From: an uncultured Bacilli bacterium
Lineage (GTDB): Bacteria; Bacillota_I; Bacilli_A; RF39; UBA660
DNA length: 44,684 nt
Direction: 5' to 3'
Assembly (NCBI GenBank): GCA_944358535.1
Contig: CALVRH010000008.1
Span: 1-44,684, forward strand
In this document: positions 24,043-32,660 of the stretch, piece by piece
Layout of the letters: every line of letters starts with the position of its first letter
Position numbering within the stretch: position 1 is the first letter of the stretch
The notes under the pieces: model-generated
The model's database searches: none
Told to the model about the DNA's origin: nothing
Seen by the model: the letters and a program-made list of their open reading frames with translations, nothing else
Translations under genes and position numbers: made by a program

Positions 24043-24970
24043 AACTTATCGTATAAGGATCAGACAAAGTTCCACTTCCAGACAATTTGACACTAGAGCT
24101 TAGATAAAGAGCCGGACGAACTGCAGCACCCGAATTGTTTGCATCGGGGGTGTAGATGCCACCGTCAGAATGCACATAAAACACAGTATAAGAATCGTTG
24201 GCAAGGGACGACAAAGTCCACCAAAAACCATAAGATGAATTAACCATCCAATTTGAATTTGTACATGTACTTTTATTATCATTATTTAAAGCAAAGGTTC
24301 TACACATACCAAAATTCGAACTAGAACGCAAATACTCTGATACCGTTACTAAACCTACTTTTCCAGTCCACCTTATATCTCCCTCTGAATTTACATTATC
24401 AGTTAAACATCCATTTTCGTTTGTTACTGAACCCATTTTCCATGAGTGTGATACTATTTGACTTTTCGCAGTTGAATTTAAACTATTGTAATAATCACCA
24501 TTTAAATACGTATTTAGACTTAAAGGCCTTGCCCAATTATTACTATTTGATGAATCCCATGCTCTATTACCAACATTTGCCGTTCTCATTATTTTTATTG
24601 TTCCATCTGATTCTAAAGAAATAATCCTCCAGCCAGCTTTTTCCCCATTAAACGTTATATAGTTATTTGGATTTTTACCCTTATAAAAATATCTTCCAAC
24701 TTCATATGAATCTGCATATAGCCCATCACCAGACGAAACAGTCCCTCCCATATCTTCTACTCTATCATCTGAACCACTTGATAATTGCTGAGCTTTCAAA
24801 TAAAGTTCATCGATTGCTCCTTGGACATCCGTACTCACAAGACCACTATCAGTATTATCATAAGTAACATCTACACTTGGAAAATATGTTGCTGCAGATA
24901 CTCCAGCAATCCCAATTATCAGAGCCATTAATATACATAAAAACACTCTACTTTTTAAAACTTTCTTCAT
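24038..24970 (-). CDS. Secreted DVQGAIDELY protein with DUF6273-like C-terminal domain
   Basis: The 310-residue protein shares its N-terminal block with the 115-residue protein at 14261: a basic start, membrane or signal helix, ATYFPSVDVTYDN and DVQGAIDELYLK. After a short linker comes a domain of about 230 residues with GWRIISLESDGTIKIMR, LNTYLNGDYYNSL, GFWWTLSS and AAVRPALYLSSSVKLSGSGT. That pattern is like the DUF6273 domain of surface proteins in Firmicutes. AAAGGGG precedes the ATG, with a TTGGCT-17-TAAAAT promoter. An IS element hit its stop codon: the original ...IS-stop now reads ...ISS and stops at TAG in the IS repeat, so the protein gains one Ser and the gene loses its nearby terminator. 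Confidence 0.82.
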   Translation of the reverse strand: MKKVLKSRVFLCILMALIIGIAGVSAATYFPSVDVTYDNTDSGLVSTDVQGAIDELYLKAQQLSSGSDDRVEDMGGTVSSGDGLYADSYEVGRYFYKGKNPNNYITFNGEKAGWRIISLESDGTIKIMRTANVGNRAWDSSNSNNWARPLSLNTYLNGDYYNSLNSTAKSQIVSHSWKMGSVTNENGCLTDNVNSEGDIRWTGKVGLVTVSEYLRSSSNFGMCRTFALNNDNKSTCTNSNWMVNSSYGFWWTLSSLANDSYTVFYVHSDGGIYTPDANNSGAAVRPALYLSSSVKLSGSGTLSDPYTISS

Positions 24971-25078
24971 TTAACTTTCCCCTTTACTTTAATATTTCAT
25001 ACTTTAATTTTATCCAATAGCACCGAAAAAGCCAATAGTAAGCTTTTTTATATTTACAATTAACATAGGTGAGCTATT

Positions 25079-25531
25079 ATGTTAATAAAATTTAAAAGAA
25101 TAGACGATTTAAGAACTGATAACGATTTAAAAATAAGAGAAATTGCCCAAATTTTAGGTATTAGTATAGATAACTATTTTGATTACGCAAATGGTCGCAG
25201 TAATTTTCCTTTAGAAAAACTAAATCTTTTAGCTAATTACTTTAAAGTAAGTTTTGACTACATAACTGGACTATCGGACATAAAAAAAGAATACCCTGGC
25301 AATATTAACCAAAATATTTTAAAACAAAGAATTAAAAAAATAAGAAAAGAACACAAACTATCCCAAGAAAAAGCCGCCAACATAATTGGCGACAAACAAT
25401 CCACATATTGGAACTATGAAAGTGGTAATTCAATTATTCCCATTTCTAAACTCTATTTACTTGCCAAATACTATAATATATCTATCGACTATTTTGTTGG
25501 CAAAACAAATTGCAAAGAAATCCTTAAATAA
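25079..25531 (+). CDS. Tandem double-XRE regulator
   Basis: The 150-residue protein contains two Cro/CI helix-turn-helix domains in a row. The first (about 4-68) contains IDDLRTDNDLKIREIAQILG and ends FKVSFDYITGLSD. The second (about 79-146) contains IKKIRKEHKLSQEKAANIIG and ends YNISIDYFVGKTN. The duplication probably arose within this gene family. Two half-operators could be bound by one polypeptide. AGGTGAG precedes the ATG. It is divergent from the DUF6273-like secreted-protein gene. A 7-bp hairpin (AAAAAGC/GCTTTTT, 25026-25048) in the shared promoter region might be an operator or a terminator-like element. Confidence 0.9.
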   Translation: MLIKFKRIDDLRTDNDLKIREIAQILGISIDNYFDYANGRSNFPLEKLNLLANYFKVSFDYITGLSDIKKEYPGNINQNILKQRIKKIRKEHKLSQEKAANIIGDKQSTYWNYESGNSIIPISKLYLLAKYYNISIDYFVGKTNCKEILK

Positions 25532-25533
25532 AT

Positions 25534-25905
25534 TTACTTTATCAAATCTAGATTTCCCTTTAAAGGAATAACCTTCCAACCTTCTAATTCATCTTTATAA
25601 GGCTCATAAATATCATTCAACAAATACACTCTTTTGTTAAAATAAAAACCAAAAGCAATTTCTGCAAAAGAATTAGGACCAATATAATTATCAATGCCAT
25701 TTTTAGTCGCATTAACAACCAAAACAATCTCATTATTAGAATCACATATTTTATCAAAATGAATTCTAGAAGCAGTAGCTTTATCTAAATCTTCAAAACA
25801 TTCTCTAGGAATTAATACATTATAACCATCTTTTTCTAATGTTTTAGCAATTTCTAAAATCTTATCTTTAACTTTCATACTTCCACATAAAATAATATTT
25901 TTCAT
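25534..25905 (-). CDS. Nucleoside 2-deoxyribosyltransferase-like protein
   Basis: The 123-residue protein has the features of the small Rossmann-like nucleoside 2-deoxyribosyltransferase superfamily: ILCGSMKVKDKILEIAKTLE at the start, YNVLIPREC, VLVVNATKNGIDNYIGPNS, and FAEIAFGFYFNKRVYLLND. Members exchange bases between deoxynucleosides or hydrolyse nucleotide bonds. The Glu of the SFAEIAF segment is in place for the catalytic role. The GTG at 25914 is part of the AGAGGTGA ribosome binding site, so the ATG at 25905 is the start. A TGCTATAAT promoter lies upstream. It converges on the double-XRE gene with 2 bases between stops. Substrate unknown. Confidence 0.75.
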   Translation of the reverse strand: MKNIILCGSMKVKDKILEIAKTLEKDGYNVLIPRECFEDLDKATASRIHFDKICDSNNEIVLVVNATKNGIDNYIGPNSFAEIAFGFYFNKRVYLLNDIYEPYKDELEGWKVIPLKGNLDLIK

Positions 25906-25956
25906 ATTTTTCACCTCTGCAATTTATTATAGCACTTTTATTAAATTATAAACAAA

Positions 25957-25990
25957 AATATAATGTAAACCAAATTTATTACACTATATT
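25957..25990 (-). terminator. thrS terminator
   Basis: Minus-strand AATATAGTGTAA and TTACATTATATT form a 12-bp stem (one G-T pair) with a 10-base loop, then a T-run. It lies just downstream of the thrS stop codon. Confidence 0.8.
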
Positions 25991-26000
25991 TTTTTATTTC

Positions 26001-27734
26001 TTATTTTAAATTTTTAACCTCATCTTGAAGTAATTTTATAAACTCATTCTTATTCATTGTATGAGTCTCTTTACTTCCAAGCTTGCGATAACTAATTAAA
26101 TTACTATCTGTTTCTTTATCACCGAGTATAAGAGTATATGGAATTTTCTGCACAGAACTCTCACGCATCTTATAACTTAATTTTTCATCACTATCATCTA
26201 ATTCCACTCTAAAATTGTTTTCTAAAAGTAAATTATAAATTTCTTTCGCATATTCTAAATGATATTCGTTATTAACTGGAATAACATTAACCTGAACTGG
26301 AGCAAGCCAAGTAGGAAATGCACCGGCATAATGTTCAATCAAAATACCAATAAATCTTTCAATAGAACCAAATATTACTCTATGTAACATAACTGGTCTT
26401 TCTTTTTCACCATCATGATTAACAAACTCTAATTCGAATCTTTCAGGTAAATTAAAGTCTAACTGTATAGTTCCACATTGCCATACTCTTCCAAGTGAAT
26501 CAGTAACATGGAAATCTAGCTTAGGTCCATAGAATGCACCATCACCAGGATTAATTTTAATTTCATGCCCAGCTTTTTCGCAGGCTTCTTTTAAAGATTT
26601 TTCAGCATGATTCCAAATTTCAATGTCACCAATATATTTTTCCTCTGGTCTAGTAGATAATTCTATATCATAAGGTAAATTAAAAATACTATATACTCTA
26701 TCAATAAAATTAATTAATCTGATTATTTCATCCTCTATTTGATCTTTAGTCAAAAATATATGTGCATCATCTTGAGTAAAATTCCTAACTCTAAATAATC
26801 CATTTAAAGCCCCACTAGCTTCATGACGATGTACTAAACCAAGCTCTCCAATGCGTAATGGAAATTCTTTATAAGAATGTAGTTCGTTTTTATAAACAAG
26901 TATTCCTCCAGGACAATTCATAGGTTTAATAGCAAACTCTTTGTCATCAATTTTGGAAGTGTACATATTTTCTTGATAATTATCCCAATGTCCAGATCTT
27001 ACCCATAAATCCTTATTAAGCATAATAGGTGTTTGAATAAATTTATATCCCTCCTTAGCGTGCTCCTTGTACCAAAAATCTTCCAAATTCTTTCGAAGTA
27101 TCATTCCTTTAGGTAACCAAAAAGGAAATCCAGGGCCATACTCACTAAACATAAATAATTCAAGTTCCTTGCCAAGTTTTCTATGATCACGTTTTTTAGC
27201 CTCTTCTAACATAGATAAATAACTATCTAAATCTTCTTTTTTATCAAAACAAATACCATAAATTCTTTGAAGCATTTTGTTGTTAGAATCACCTTTATAA
27301 TATGCTCCAGATACTTTAAGCAATTTAAAATTCTTACACTCTTTCACACTATCTACATGTGGTCCTCTACATAAATCAGTAAAATCACCTTGTGTATAAC
27401 AAGAAATGACCTCATCTTCTGGCATATTATTAATTAAATCAATCTTATATGAATCGTCTTTAAATTTTTCTAAAGCATCTTCCCTAGAAATTTCTTCTCT
27501 ATATATTCTCTTTCCATCTTTAACTAATTTCTTCATTTCCTTTTCTATTTTAGATAAGTCATCTTCAGTTAAAGTTACATCACCCAAATCCATATCATAA
27601 TAAAAGCCATCACTAATAACAGGTCCTACCCAAAATTTAGCATTTGGATACAAATGTTTAACCGCTTGTGCAAGTAAATGTGCACAGCTATGATTAAGTT
27701 TACTTAACCTTTCATCTTCTTTAATATTAATCAT
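26001..27734 (-). CDS. thrS: Threonyl-tRNA synthetase lacking the TGS domain
   Basis: This enzyme charges tRNA-Thr. The 577-residue protein starts directly in the editing domain (LNHSCAHLLAQAVKHLYP with HxxxH; TDLCRGPHVDS with the Cys/His of the zinc-like editing site). The class II core follows, with motif 2 region LVHRHEASGALNGLFRVRNF, MNCPGGILVY, and motif 3 PVMLHRVIFGSIERFIG. The C-terminal anticodon-binding domain comes last. The ~60-residue N-terminal TGS domain found in most bacterial ThrRS is absent. The frame opens at 27794, but the extra part lies in the T-box leader. GGAGGG 6 bases before the ATG at 27734 sets the start. It is controlled by a T-box riboswitch. Confidence 0.96.
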   Translation of the reverse strand: MINIKEDERLSKLNHSCAHLLAQAVKHLYPNAKFWVGPVISDGFYYDMDLGDVTLTEDDLSKIEKEMKKLVKDGKRIYREEISREDALEKFKDDSYKIDLINNMPEDEVISCYTQGDFTDLCRGPHVDSVKECKNFKLLKVSGAYYKGDSNNKMLQRIYGICFDKKEDLDSYLSMLEEAKKRDHRKLGKELELFMFSEYGPGFPFWLPKGMILRKNLEDFWYKEHAKEGYKFIQTPIMLNKDLWVRSGHWDNYQENMYTSKIDDKEFAIKPMNCPGGILVYKNELHSYKEFPLRIGELGLVHRHEASGALNGLFRVRNFTQDDAHIFLTKDQIEDEIIRLINFIDRVYSIFNLPYDIELSTRPEEKYIGDIEIWNHAEKSLKEACEKAGHEIKINPGDGAFYGPKLDFHVTDSLGRVWQCGTIQLDFNLPERFELEFVNHDGEKERPVMLHRVIFGSIERFIGILIEHYAGAFPTWLAPVQVNVIPVNNEYHLEYAKEIYNLLLENNFRVELDDSDEKLSYKMRESSVQKIPYTLILGDKETDSNLISYRKLGSKETHTMNKNEFIKLLQDEVKNLK

Positions 27735-27739
27735 AAATA

Positions 27740-27965
27740 TCCCTCCTATAATAAAAAAACTCCATATATAAATTACTTTATATAAGGAGTGCATGACACG
27801 GTACCATCCTAAATTTTACTTAATTAAAGATAACGGTTCACACCGGGAATCTCTTTCGAGTCCTATTCATAAGTAGTAATGTTTAAAACCCGTATTATCT
27901 TACACCAACCGATAACTCTCTTCAAACAAGTATTTTAAACACCATGTCTTAATCAAAATATTTAA
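27740..27965 (-). promoter_or_regulatory. T-box riboswitch controlling thrS
   Basis: The thrS leader carries a T-box core (AGGATGGTACCGTG on the minus strand, 27797-27810). It is followed by a terminator hairpin (27752-27790, GGAGT arms then a T-run) that would form when tRNA-Thr is charged. Upstream the Stem I features AGAGAG and GGTTGGTG are visible. Uncharged tRNA binding should favour the antiterminator. I see ACT triplets in the expected specifier region but could not fold the stem confidently enough to fix the specifier codon. Confidence 0.92.
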
Positions 27966-27977
27966 AAATACAATTCG

Positions 27978-28006
27978 ATTATAGCATTATTAAAAGTTAT
28001 TTTCAA
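27978..28006 (-). promoter_or_regulatory. Promoter of the thrS T-box leader
   Basis: On the minus strand TTGAAA, a 17-base spacer and TATAAT preceded by TGC form a strong promoter, placed just before the T-box leader and after the end of the amidohydrolase gene. Confidence 0.82.
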
Positions 28007-28023
28007 TATAATATTGTTAAACT

Positions 28024-28821
28024 TTATCTAATTCTTAACTTTTTTATCATTTTTTTCGCATTTGAATATAAAATTTTATCTCTTTGTTCATCAGATAAAT
28101 CAATATTTTGCAAAATTAGTGTTTGTTCTTCTACTGGTGTAATATCATTAGAAAAATATGGATAATCACTTCCAAAAAATATTCTATCTTCTCCATACCT
28201 ATCTACTGCATATTTAATCAAACCTTTATTGCTAATTGACGAAATATCAGTATAAATTCTATCATCTTTAGATCCGAAATCAATCATATCTTTAGTAAAT
28301 TGTTCATCACATTGTCCATTTCTACCTAAATGAGCAACAATAATATTCATATTTGGATACTCACTTCTTAAAGTCTCAATATATTGCTTTGAAATTGTAG
28401 ATAAGGAATGTAAAATCAAAAAGCCCTGATTATCAGACAAATATTGATAACCTAAACTTCTATCTTTATAATCATTATAATCATGTACTAAAAAATGCTC
28501 TTTTAAAATATTATATTTCATAATTCTAAAATTATTATCAAAATCTTTATCATCAGGTACAAGTAAAACTGGCACAGCACGTAAATTATCATTAAAATAA
28601 TTAATTATATCGTTGTTTGCTTCATTAATATCAGTTTCTTTAAAAACCATTGGCATTACAATAAAAGAATCTAAATTTTTAACATAATCATCAAAAGAAC
28701 TCAAAGCAGTAACATTTACTGAATTATAAAGTTTATAGACATTTCTATATAAAGAGTTCTGAACTATATTTTCACAACTTTTTTGATTACCAAAATGAAT
28801 ATGGGTATCAATTATTCTCAT
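28024..28821 (-). CDS. Amidohydrolase (TIM-barrel metallohydrolase) of the RiPP cluster
   Basis: The 265-residue protein is an amidohydrolase-2-type metal-dependent hydrolase: IIDTHIHFG at the start (HxH metal ligands), IIVAHLGRNG (metal-binding His), IYTDISSIS, and RIFFGSDYPYFSNDITP with the catalytic Asp. Such enzymes cleave C-N or C-C bonds; the substrate here is unknown. It is the last gene of the precursor/RRE/radical SAM operon and follows the third radical SAM gene by 26 bases. It may therefore act on the modified peptide or on a fragment of it. GAGG lies 9 bases before the ATG at 28821; the TTG at 28824 is rejected. Confidence 0.85.
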   Translation of the reverse strand: MRIIDTHIHFGNQKSCENIVQNSLYRNVYKLYNSVNVTALSSFDDYVKNLDSFIVMPMVFKETDINEANNDIINYFNDNLRAVPVLLVPDDKDFDNNFRIMKYNILKEHFLVHDYNDYKDRSLGYQYLSDNQGFLILHSLSTISKQYIETLRSEYPNMNIIVAHLGRNGQCDEQFTKDMIDFGSKDDRIYTDISSISNKGLIKYAVDRYGEDRIFFGSDYPYFSNDITPVEEQTLILQNIDLSDEQRDKILYSNAKKMIKKLRIR

Positions 28822-28847
28822 CAAATATCACCTCTTATTACTAAAAA

Positions 28848-29816
28848 CTAATCATTTACACATGGCTCTTTCAAAGGGCACAAACTGTCTTTGCTAAACA
28901 TACCAGAAAACGCTCTACAGCCTCCACAAGAAAATTTATATTTACACGAACCACACTCTTGAATTTCTCTATTTCTTAATTTCTTTAAAATAGAACTACT
29001 ATTCCAAATTGTCATTAAACTAGTCTCCATCAAGTTTCCAACTTTTTCTCTTAAAAATATACATGGATAAACATCACCATCGCTAGATATACCCACGTTA
29101 TTTATACCAGCTCCACATCCCAAATAATTATTAACATCACGATTTAACAAAACATTTAAAATAGGATCATCAATTGCTACTACCAAATCATCAGTACTCA
29201 ATTTGGATAATTTTTTTATTTTAGTATAATATTTTTCTTTATCTGGAAGAACGTAATCATTTTCTTTAGCTTTGCCATAAGGAACAACACGTCTATAAAA
29301 CACTTTATCAACTTTTAATTTTTTTGCCTCATAAAAGTTCCACTCTAAAGTATCTAAATTTTCAGCAGTAATTGTCACATTCATTTGAGTAAACATACCA
29401 TCTTCTTTAGCCAAAGTTAAAGCTCTTATAGCCCTATCATAGGAACCTTTTACTCCTCTAAATTTCTCATGAACTTCTTTCGGACCATCCAATGAAACCT
29501 GAACAAATTTTACTCCAGATTCAACAATATCATTTCTAAACTTTTCATAAAACCAACCATTTGTAGAAATACCAACATATATATTGTTAGATGTTAATTT
29601 TTTTATAATATTGAAAACCCTACTATTTAACAAAGGTTCTCCACCAGAAATGTTTACTGCCAAAACTTTTGCTTTAATTATTTCTGAAACAATTCGATTT
29701 TCAATCTCTTCATTATCTTCTTCATGAATACAATAAGCTCGACAATGTGGACATAAAAAGTTGCAATTATTAGTAACCTCCCAAACAACAGAAACAGGTG
29801 CCTTAAGATTCAACAT
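28848..29816 (-). CDS. Radical SAM/SPASM enzyme 3 of the RiPP cluster
   Basis: The 322-residue enzyme has the radical SAM motif CNFLCPHC (CX3CX2C) near residue 16, NISGGEPLL (GGE motif), VSLDGPKEVHEKFRG, and a SPASM region: CGAGINNVGISSDGDVYPC then CGSCKYKFSCGGCRAF and a final Cys. It should bind one SAM-cleaving and at least one auxiliary iron-sulfur cluster. SPASM enzymes typically modify peptides. A long frame opens at 29885, but GGAG 7 bases before the ATG at 29816 sets the start. It overlaps the end of the second radical SAM gene by 14 bases. The probable substrate is the 30-residue precursor at 32678. Confidence 0.93.
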   Translation of the reverse strand: MLNLKAPVSVVWEVTNNCNFLCPHCRAYCIHEEDNEEIENRIVSEIIKAKVLAVNISGGEPLLNSRVFNIIKKLTSNNIYVGISTNGWFYEKFRNDIVESGVKFVQVSLDGPKEVHEKFRGVKGSYDRAIRALTLAKEDGMFTQMNVTITAENLDTLEWNFYEAKKLKVDKVFYRRVVPYGKAKENDYVLPDKEKYYTKIKKLSKLSTDDLVVAIDDPILNVLLNRDVNNYLGCGAGINNVGISSDGDVYPCIFLREKVGNLMETSLMTIWNSSSILKKLRNREIQECGSCKYKFSCGGCRAFSGMFSKDSLCPLKEPCVND

Positions 29817-30810
29817 AATAACACTCCGAATCTTCTCCCAAATAATCACCAGACAACATATAAGCTGCAGCTCGACAACCACCACAAATCATTTTATATT
29901 TACACGAACCACACTTTCCTTTCAAAGCTCTTTTCTTTAATAAATTAATCGGTTCAGAATCCAATATTTCAGATAAATCTTGTTTTAAAATATTTCCACA
30001 TGAAATGTATAATAATGAACAAGGAGATACAGTACCATCATTTCTAACACATATTCCATTTACACCAGCAGAACATCCTGCACAATCTAATTTATATTTA
30101 TCCATAATCTTTTTTACCAAATCTTTTTGATAAACATTCTTTAATGGAAAATCAGCCACAATCTGTACTTTATCTTTATATTCAACTTGTAATTTTTGTA
30201 AATTTTCAAACATTTTTTTTAGCCCAGCTGTACCCAAATTACATATACCAGCCATTTCATTATTAGGAATAAATCTTTTAAACCCTAATATTTCAACATC
30301 AATTTTATTAACATCAATAATTTGATGAACAAATTCTTCCATCTGATCAACATTTAAACTAGATACTAAACTGCTTATATGCAATTTAATTTTTGAATTA
30401 TACTTATTAATTAATTTAAGTTTTTCAATAACTCTGTCATAGGTGCCAACACCTCTCACTTTATCATGTTCTTCTTTGATGCCATCTAAACTCACTTGAA
30501 TATAATTAGTTCCAGCATCAATTAAATCTTTAAGCAATTCTTCAGTTAACAACAACGAATTAGTATTTATTATTGTGATAGGTGCTAATTTTTTAAATTT
30601 TTTCACTATATCTAAAATATCTTTTCTTACTAATGGTTCCCCACCACTTATAAAGACTGCACGGGGTTTAAAAGGTTTACATTTTTCTATAATTGTATCT
30701 ATCTCACCCATACTCAATTCATGATTAATAGCATTTGTTCTACAATGCTTACATTTCAAATTACATTTTGTTGTTATATCGACAGTAATATTCATGTTTT
30801 CATATTTCAT
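29803..30810 (-). CDS. Radical SAM/SPASM enzyme 2 of the RiPP cluster
   Basis: The 335-residue enzyme starts near ITVDITTKCNLKCKHCR (CX3CX2C) and has FISGGEPLVRKD and VSLDGIKEEHDKVRG. A SPASM region has CAGCSAGVNGICVRNDGTVSPC, CGSCKYKMICGGCRAA and a late Cys (EDSECYY). It is closely similar in plan to the third enzyme but clearly diverged. Its ATG overlaps the TGA of the small RRE gene (ATGA), and GGTGATG precedes it. It probably catalyses one step of maturing the Cys-rich precursor; thioether or other C-S/C-C bonds are typical for SPASM enzymes. Confidence 0.93.
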   Translation of the reverse strand: MKYENMNITVDITTKCNLKCKHCRTNAINHELSMGEIDTIIEKCKPFKPRAVFISGGEPLVRKDILDIVKKFKKLAPITIINTNSLLLTEELLKDLIDAGTNYIQVSLDGIKEEHDKVRGVGTYDRVIEKLKLINKYNSKIKLHISSLVSSLNVDQMEEFVHQIIDVNKIDVEILGFKRFIPNNEMAGICNLGTAGLKKMFENLQKLQVEYKDKVQIVADFPLKNVYQKDLVKKIMDKYKLDCAGCSAGVNGICVRNDGTVSPCSLLYISCGNILKQDLSEILDSEPINLLKKRALKGKCGSCKYKMICGGCRAAAYMLSGDYLGEDSECYYVES

Positions 30811-31040
30811 TTTTCATCACCACTTTTAATCAAAATATTCTTATTAACTAAATAATCAACATATGGTTTAGATAACATTACATCAGTACTATTAGTAGAC
30901 AATAAATCTTCTATATATTGTTTAACTTTTCCAATAACAAATATCATTTCAGCTGTCCTAACATTATATATTAACAATCTATTTTCATCTTCGTTTCTAA
31001 ACCTATAATCCTTTACATTGAGGCTCAACTTTTCCAACAC
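30807..31040 (-). CDS. PqqD-like RiPP recognition element protein
   Basis: The 77-residue protein has the pattern of a stand-alone PqqD-type RRE. It has three beta strands (YRFRNEDENRLLIYN, EMIFVIG) and then helices ending in VDYLVNKNILI, like the dv..fl..L...Gll ending of PqqD. RREs bind the leader of the precursor peptide and deliver it to modifying enzymes. The start is a GTG with AAGG 9 bases upstream. It overlaps the first radical SAM gene by 16 bases and the second by 4. The assignment rests on pattern and context, not on a profile search. Confidence 0.7.
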   Translation of the reverse strand: MLEKLSLNVKDYRFRNEDENRLLIYNVRTAEMIFVIGKVKQYIEDLLSTNSTDVMLSKPYVDYLVNKNILIKSGDEK

Positions 31041-32029
31041 AAATCATCACCTTCCAAATAATCACCATATTTTATATATGCATTCGCTCTACAGCCACCA
31101 CAATATGGCAAATGTTCACACCTACCACAATTCCCTTTAATCTTATTTTTATTTCTAAAATCAGAAAATATTAATGAATGTTTCCAAACATCTTTAATAT
31201 CATCAACTTTAAAATTACCACCAATAATAGGTATTTGACAGCACGGAGATACATCACCGTTCGCAAAAATCATCATTTCAGTTATAGCTGCTGGACAAGA
31301 TGCAAAACATGTATGATTTTTACTCAATTCTGGAAGTAAAATGGCATAAGGAATATCCAACCTAGCATCAATATCATACTTTTGAACAATTTCATTTATA
31401 CTTAATAAAAATCTTTTTACTTGAAATGGAGATAAAGACTGATCTTTAATATTAACCCCTCTACCAGCCGGCGATAACAAAGGTAAAAACCATTTTTTTA
31501 CATTCAATTTTTTCAACAGTTTAGCAATTTCTTCTAACTCATCGACATTAAGTTTAGATACGCAAGTAACAACAGCAACATCAATTCCATTAGCAACTAA
31601 TAATTTAATATTACTAATCGTTCTATCAAAAATATTAGTACCGTTTCTTAAAAAATCGTGGGTTTCTTTATTACTACCATCCAAACTAATTCTTACCAAT
31701 TCAAATTTATAAAATTGTTCTTCAACCATTCTTGGAGTTAACAATAAACTATTAGTAGTTACACTTACGAAAATGCCTTTAGAAATAGCATAATCAACTA
31801 TATCAAAAAAATCTTGTCTAATTAAAGGTTCTCCGCCAGAAAACATAATTTTTTGAACATTCTCATTAGATAACAAATCTATTACGTTACAACACTCTTC
31901 TAATGTTAATTCATCTTTTAATTTTTTACCACTATTCATATTACAATGTTTACAATTTAAATTACATTGATTTGTAATAGCCCACCCAACAGAATAAGGG
32001 TAATATGATACATTAATTTCTTCTTTCAT
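31025..32029 (-). CDS. Radical SAM/SPASM enzyme 1 of the RiPP cluster
   Basis: The 334-residue enzyme has WAITNQCNLNCKHCNMN (CX3CX2C), MFSGGEPLIRQD, VRISLDGSNKETHDFLRNG, and a SPASM region with CFASCPAAITEMMIFANGDV and SPCC, then CGRCEHLPYCGGCRAN and a final Cys (DDLCWKS). It is the most diverged of the three in the SPASM part (paired CC). Two starts are possible: ATG at 32029 and TTG at 32035, the latter closer to GGAG. I give the ATG. It overlaps the end of the 203-residue RRE-fusion gene. Its partner is likely that RRE protein and the adjacent precursor. Confidence 0.93.
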   Translation of the reverse strand: MKEEINVSYYPYSVGWAITNQCNLNCKHCNMNSGKKLKDELTLEECCNVIDLLSNENVQKIMFSGGEPLIRQDFFDIVDYAISKGIFVSVTTNSLLLTPRMVEEQFYKFELVRISLDGSNKETHDFLRNGTNIFDRTISNIKLLVANGIDVAVVTCVSKLNVDELEEIAKLLKKLNVKKWFLPLLSPAGRGVNIKDQSLSPFQVKRFLLSINEIVQKYDIDARLDIPYAILLPELSKNHTCFASCPAAITEMMIFANGDVSPCCQIPIIGGNFKVDDIKDVWKHSLIFSDFRNKNKIKGNCGRCEHLPYCGGCRANAYIKYGDYLEGDDLCWKS

Positions 32030-32624
32030 AAGCAATTAAGACTCCTTTACTAATTAAAAGATTCAAACGTTTTATACATTTATCATCAACAGTCTTATCA
32101 TTGGTCAACAAATCAGATAAAAAGATTCCTTTTAGAATTTTTTTCCATAACTCACATAATGCCCCACCAACAAAAAATAATGTTCCTTTATAATAAATTG
32201 AATATTCTCCATCTTCTTCTTCACGACTAACAACTAAAGGATTTCTCTCAAAAAAAATATTTTTATTTACTAGAGTCAATATTTCTTTTAACTCTACATT
32301 TTTTACATCTTTATAATTATCAAGCAAATAACTTTTCTTACTTATAATTACATTATCTATCTTATAAAAATCAGAAAAATTGAAATTAAAATAATATTGT
32401 TTTTTTTGTATAATTTTTCCTTGTTGAATAAATTGAATTACTAGCTTATATTTTTTCCCATCTAAATCATTATCATAAAGCAATTTAATCTTTTCATTTT
32501 CCAAATATATAACATCATTAAATAAAACTTCACTTCCCTGATTAACAGTAACTAATTTTATATTCAACAGTACTACTCTATTAAAATTTATTGTTAAATT
32601 AGACAAATCTATATTTATAAACAT
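32013..32624 (-). CDS. Protein with C-terminal PqqD-like RRE domain
   Basis: The 203-residue protein has an N-terminal ~115 residues I do not recognise (beta-rich, many Asn/Lys) and a C-terminal part (about 125-203). There NPLVVSREEEDGEYSIYYKG, TLFFVGGALCELWKKILKG and CIKRLNLLISKGVLIAYE follow the PqqD/RRE plan. It probably captures the precursor leader for the first radical SAM enzyme. GAGGAG lies 7 bases before the ATG. It follows the precursor gene by 53 bases across a hairpin. No catalytic residues are evident. Confidence 0.68.
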   Translation of the reverse strand: MFINIDLSNLTINFNRVVLLNIKLVTVNQGSEVLFNDVIYLENEKIKLLYDNDLDGKKYKLVIQFIQQGKIIQKKQYYFNFNFSDFYKIDNVIISKKSYLLDNYKDVKNVELKEILTLVNKNIFFERNPLVVSREEEDGEYSIYYKGTLFFVGGALCELWKKILKGIFLSDLLTNDKTVDDKCIKRLNLLISKGVLIAYERRN

Positions 32625-32660
32625 TATTAAACTCCTCTCAATTTTTCTAATTAATTTTCT

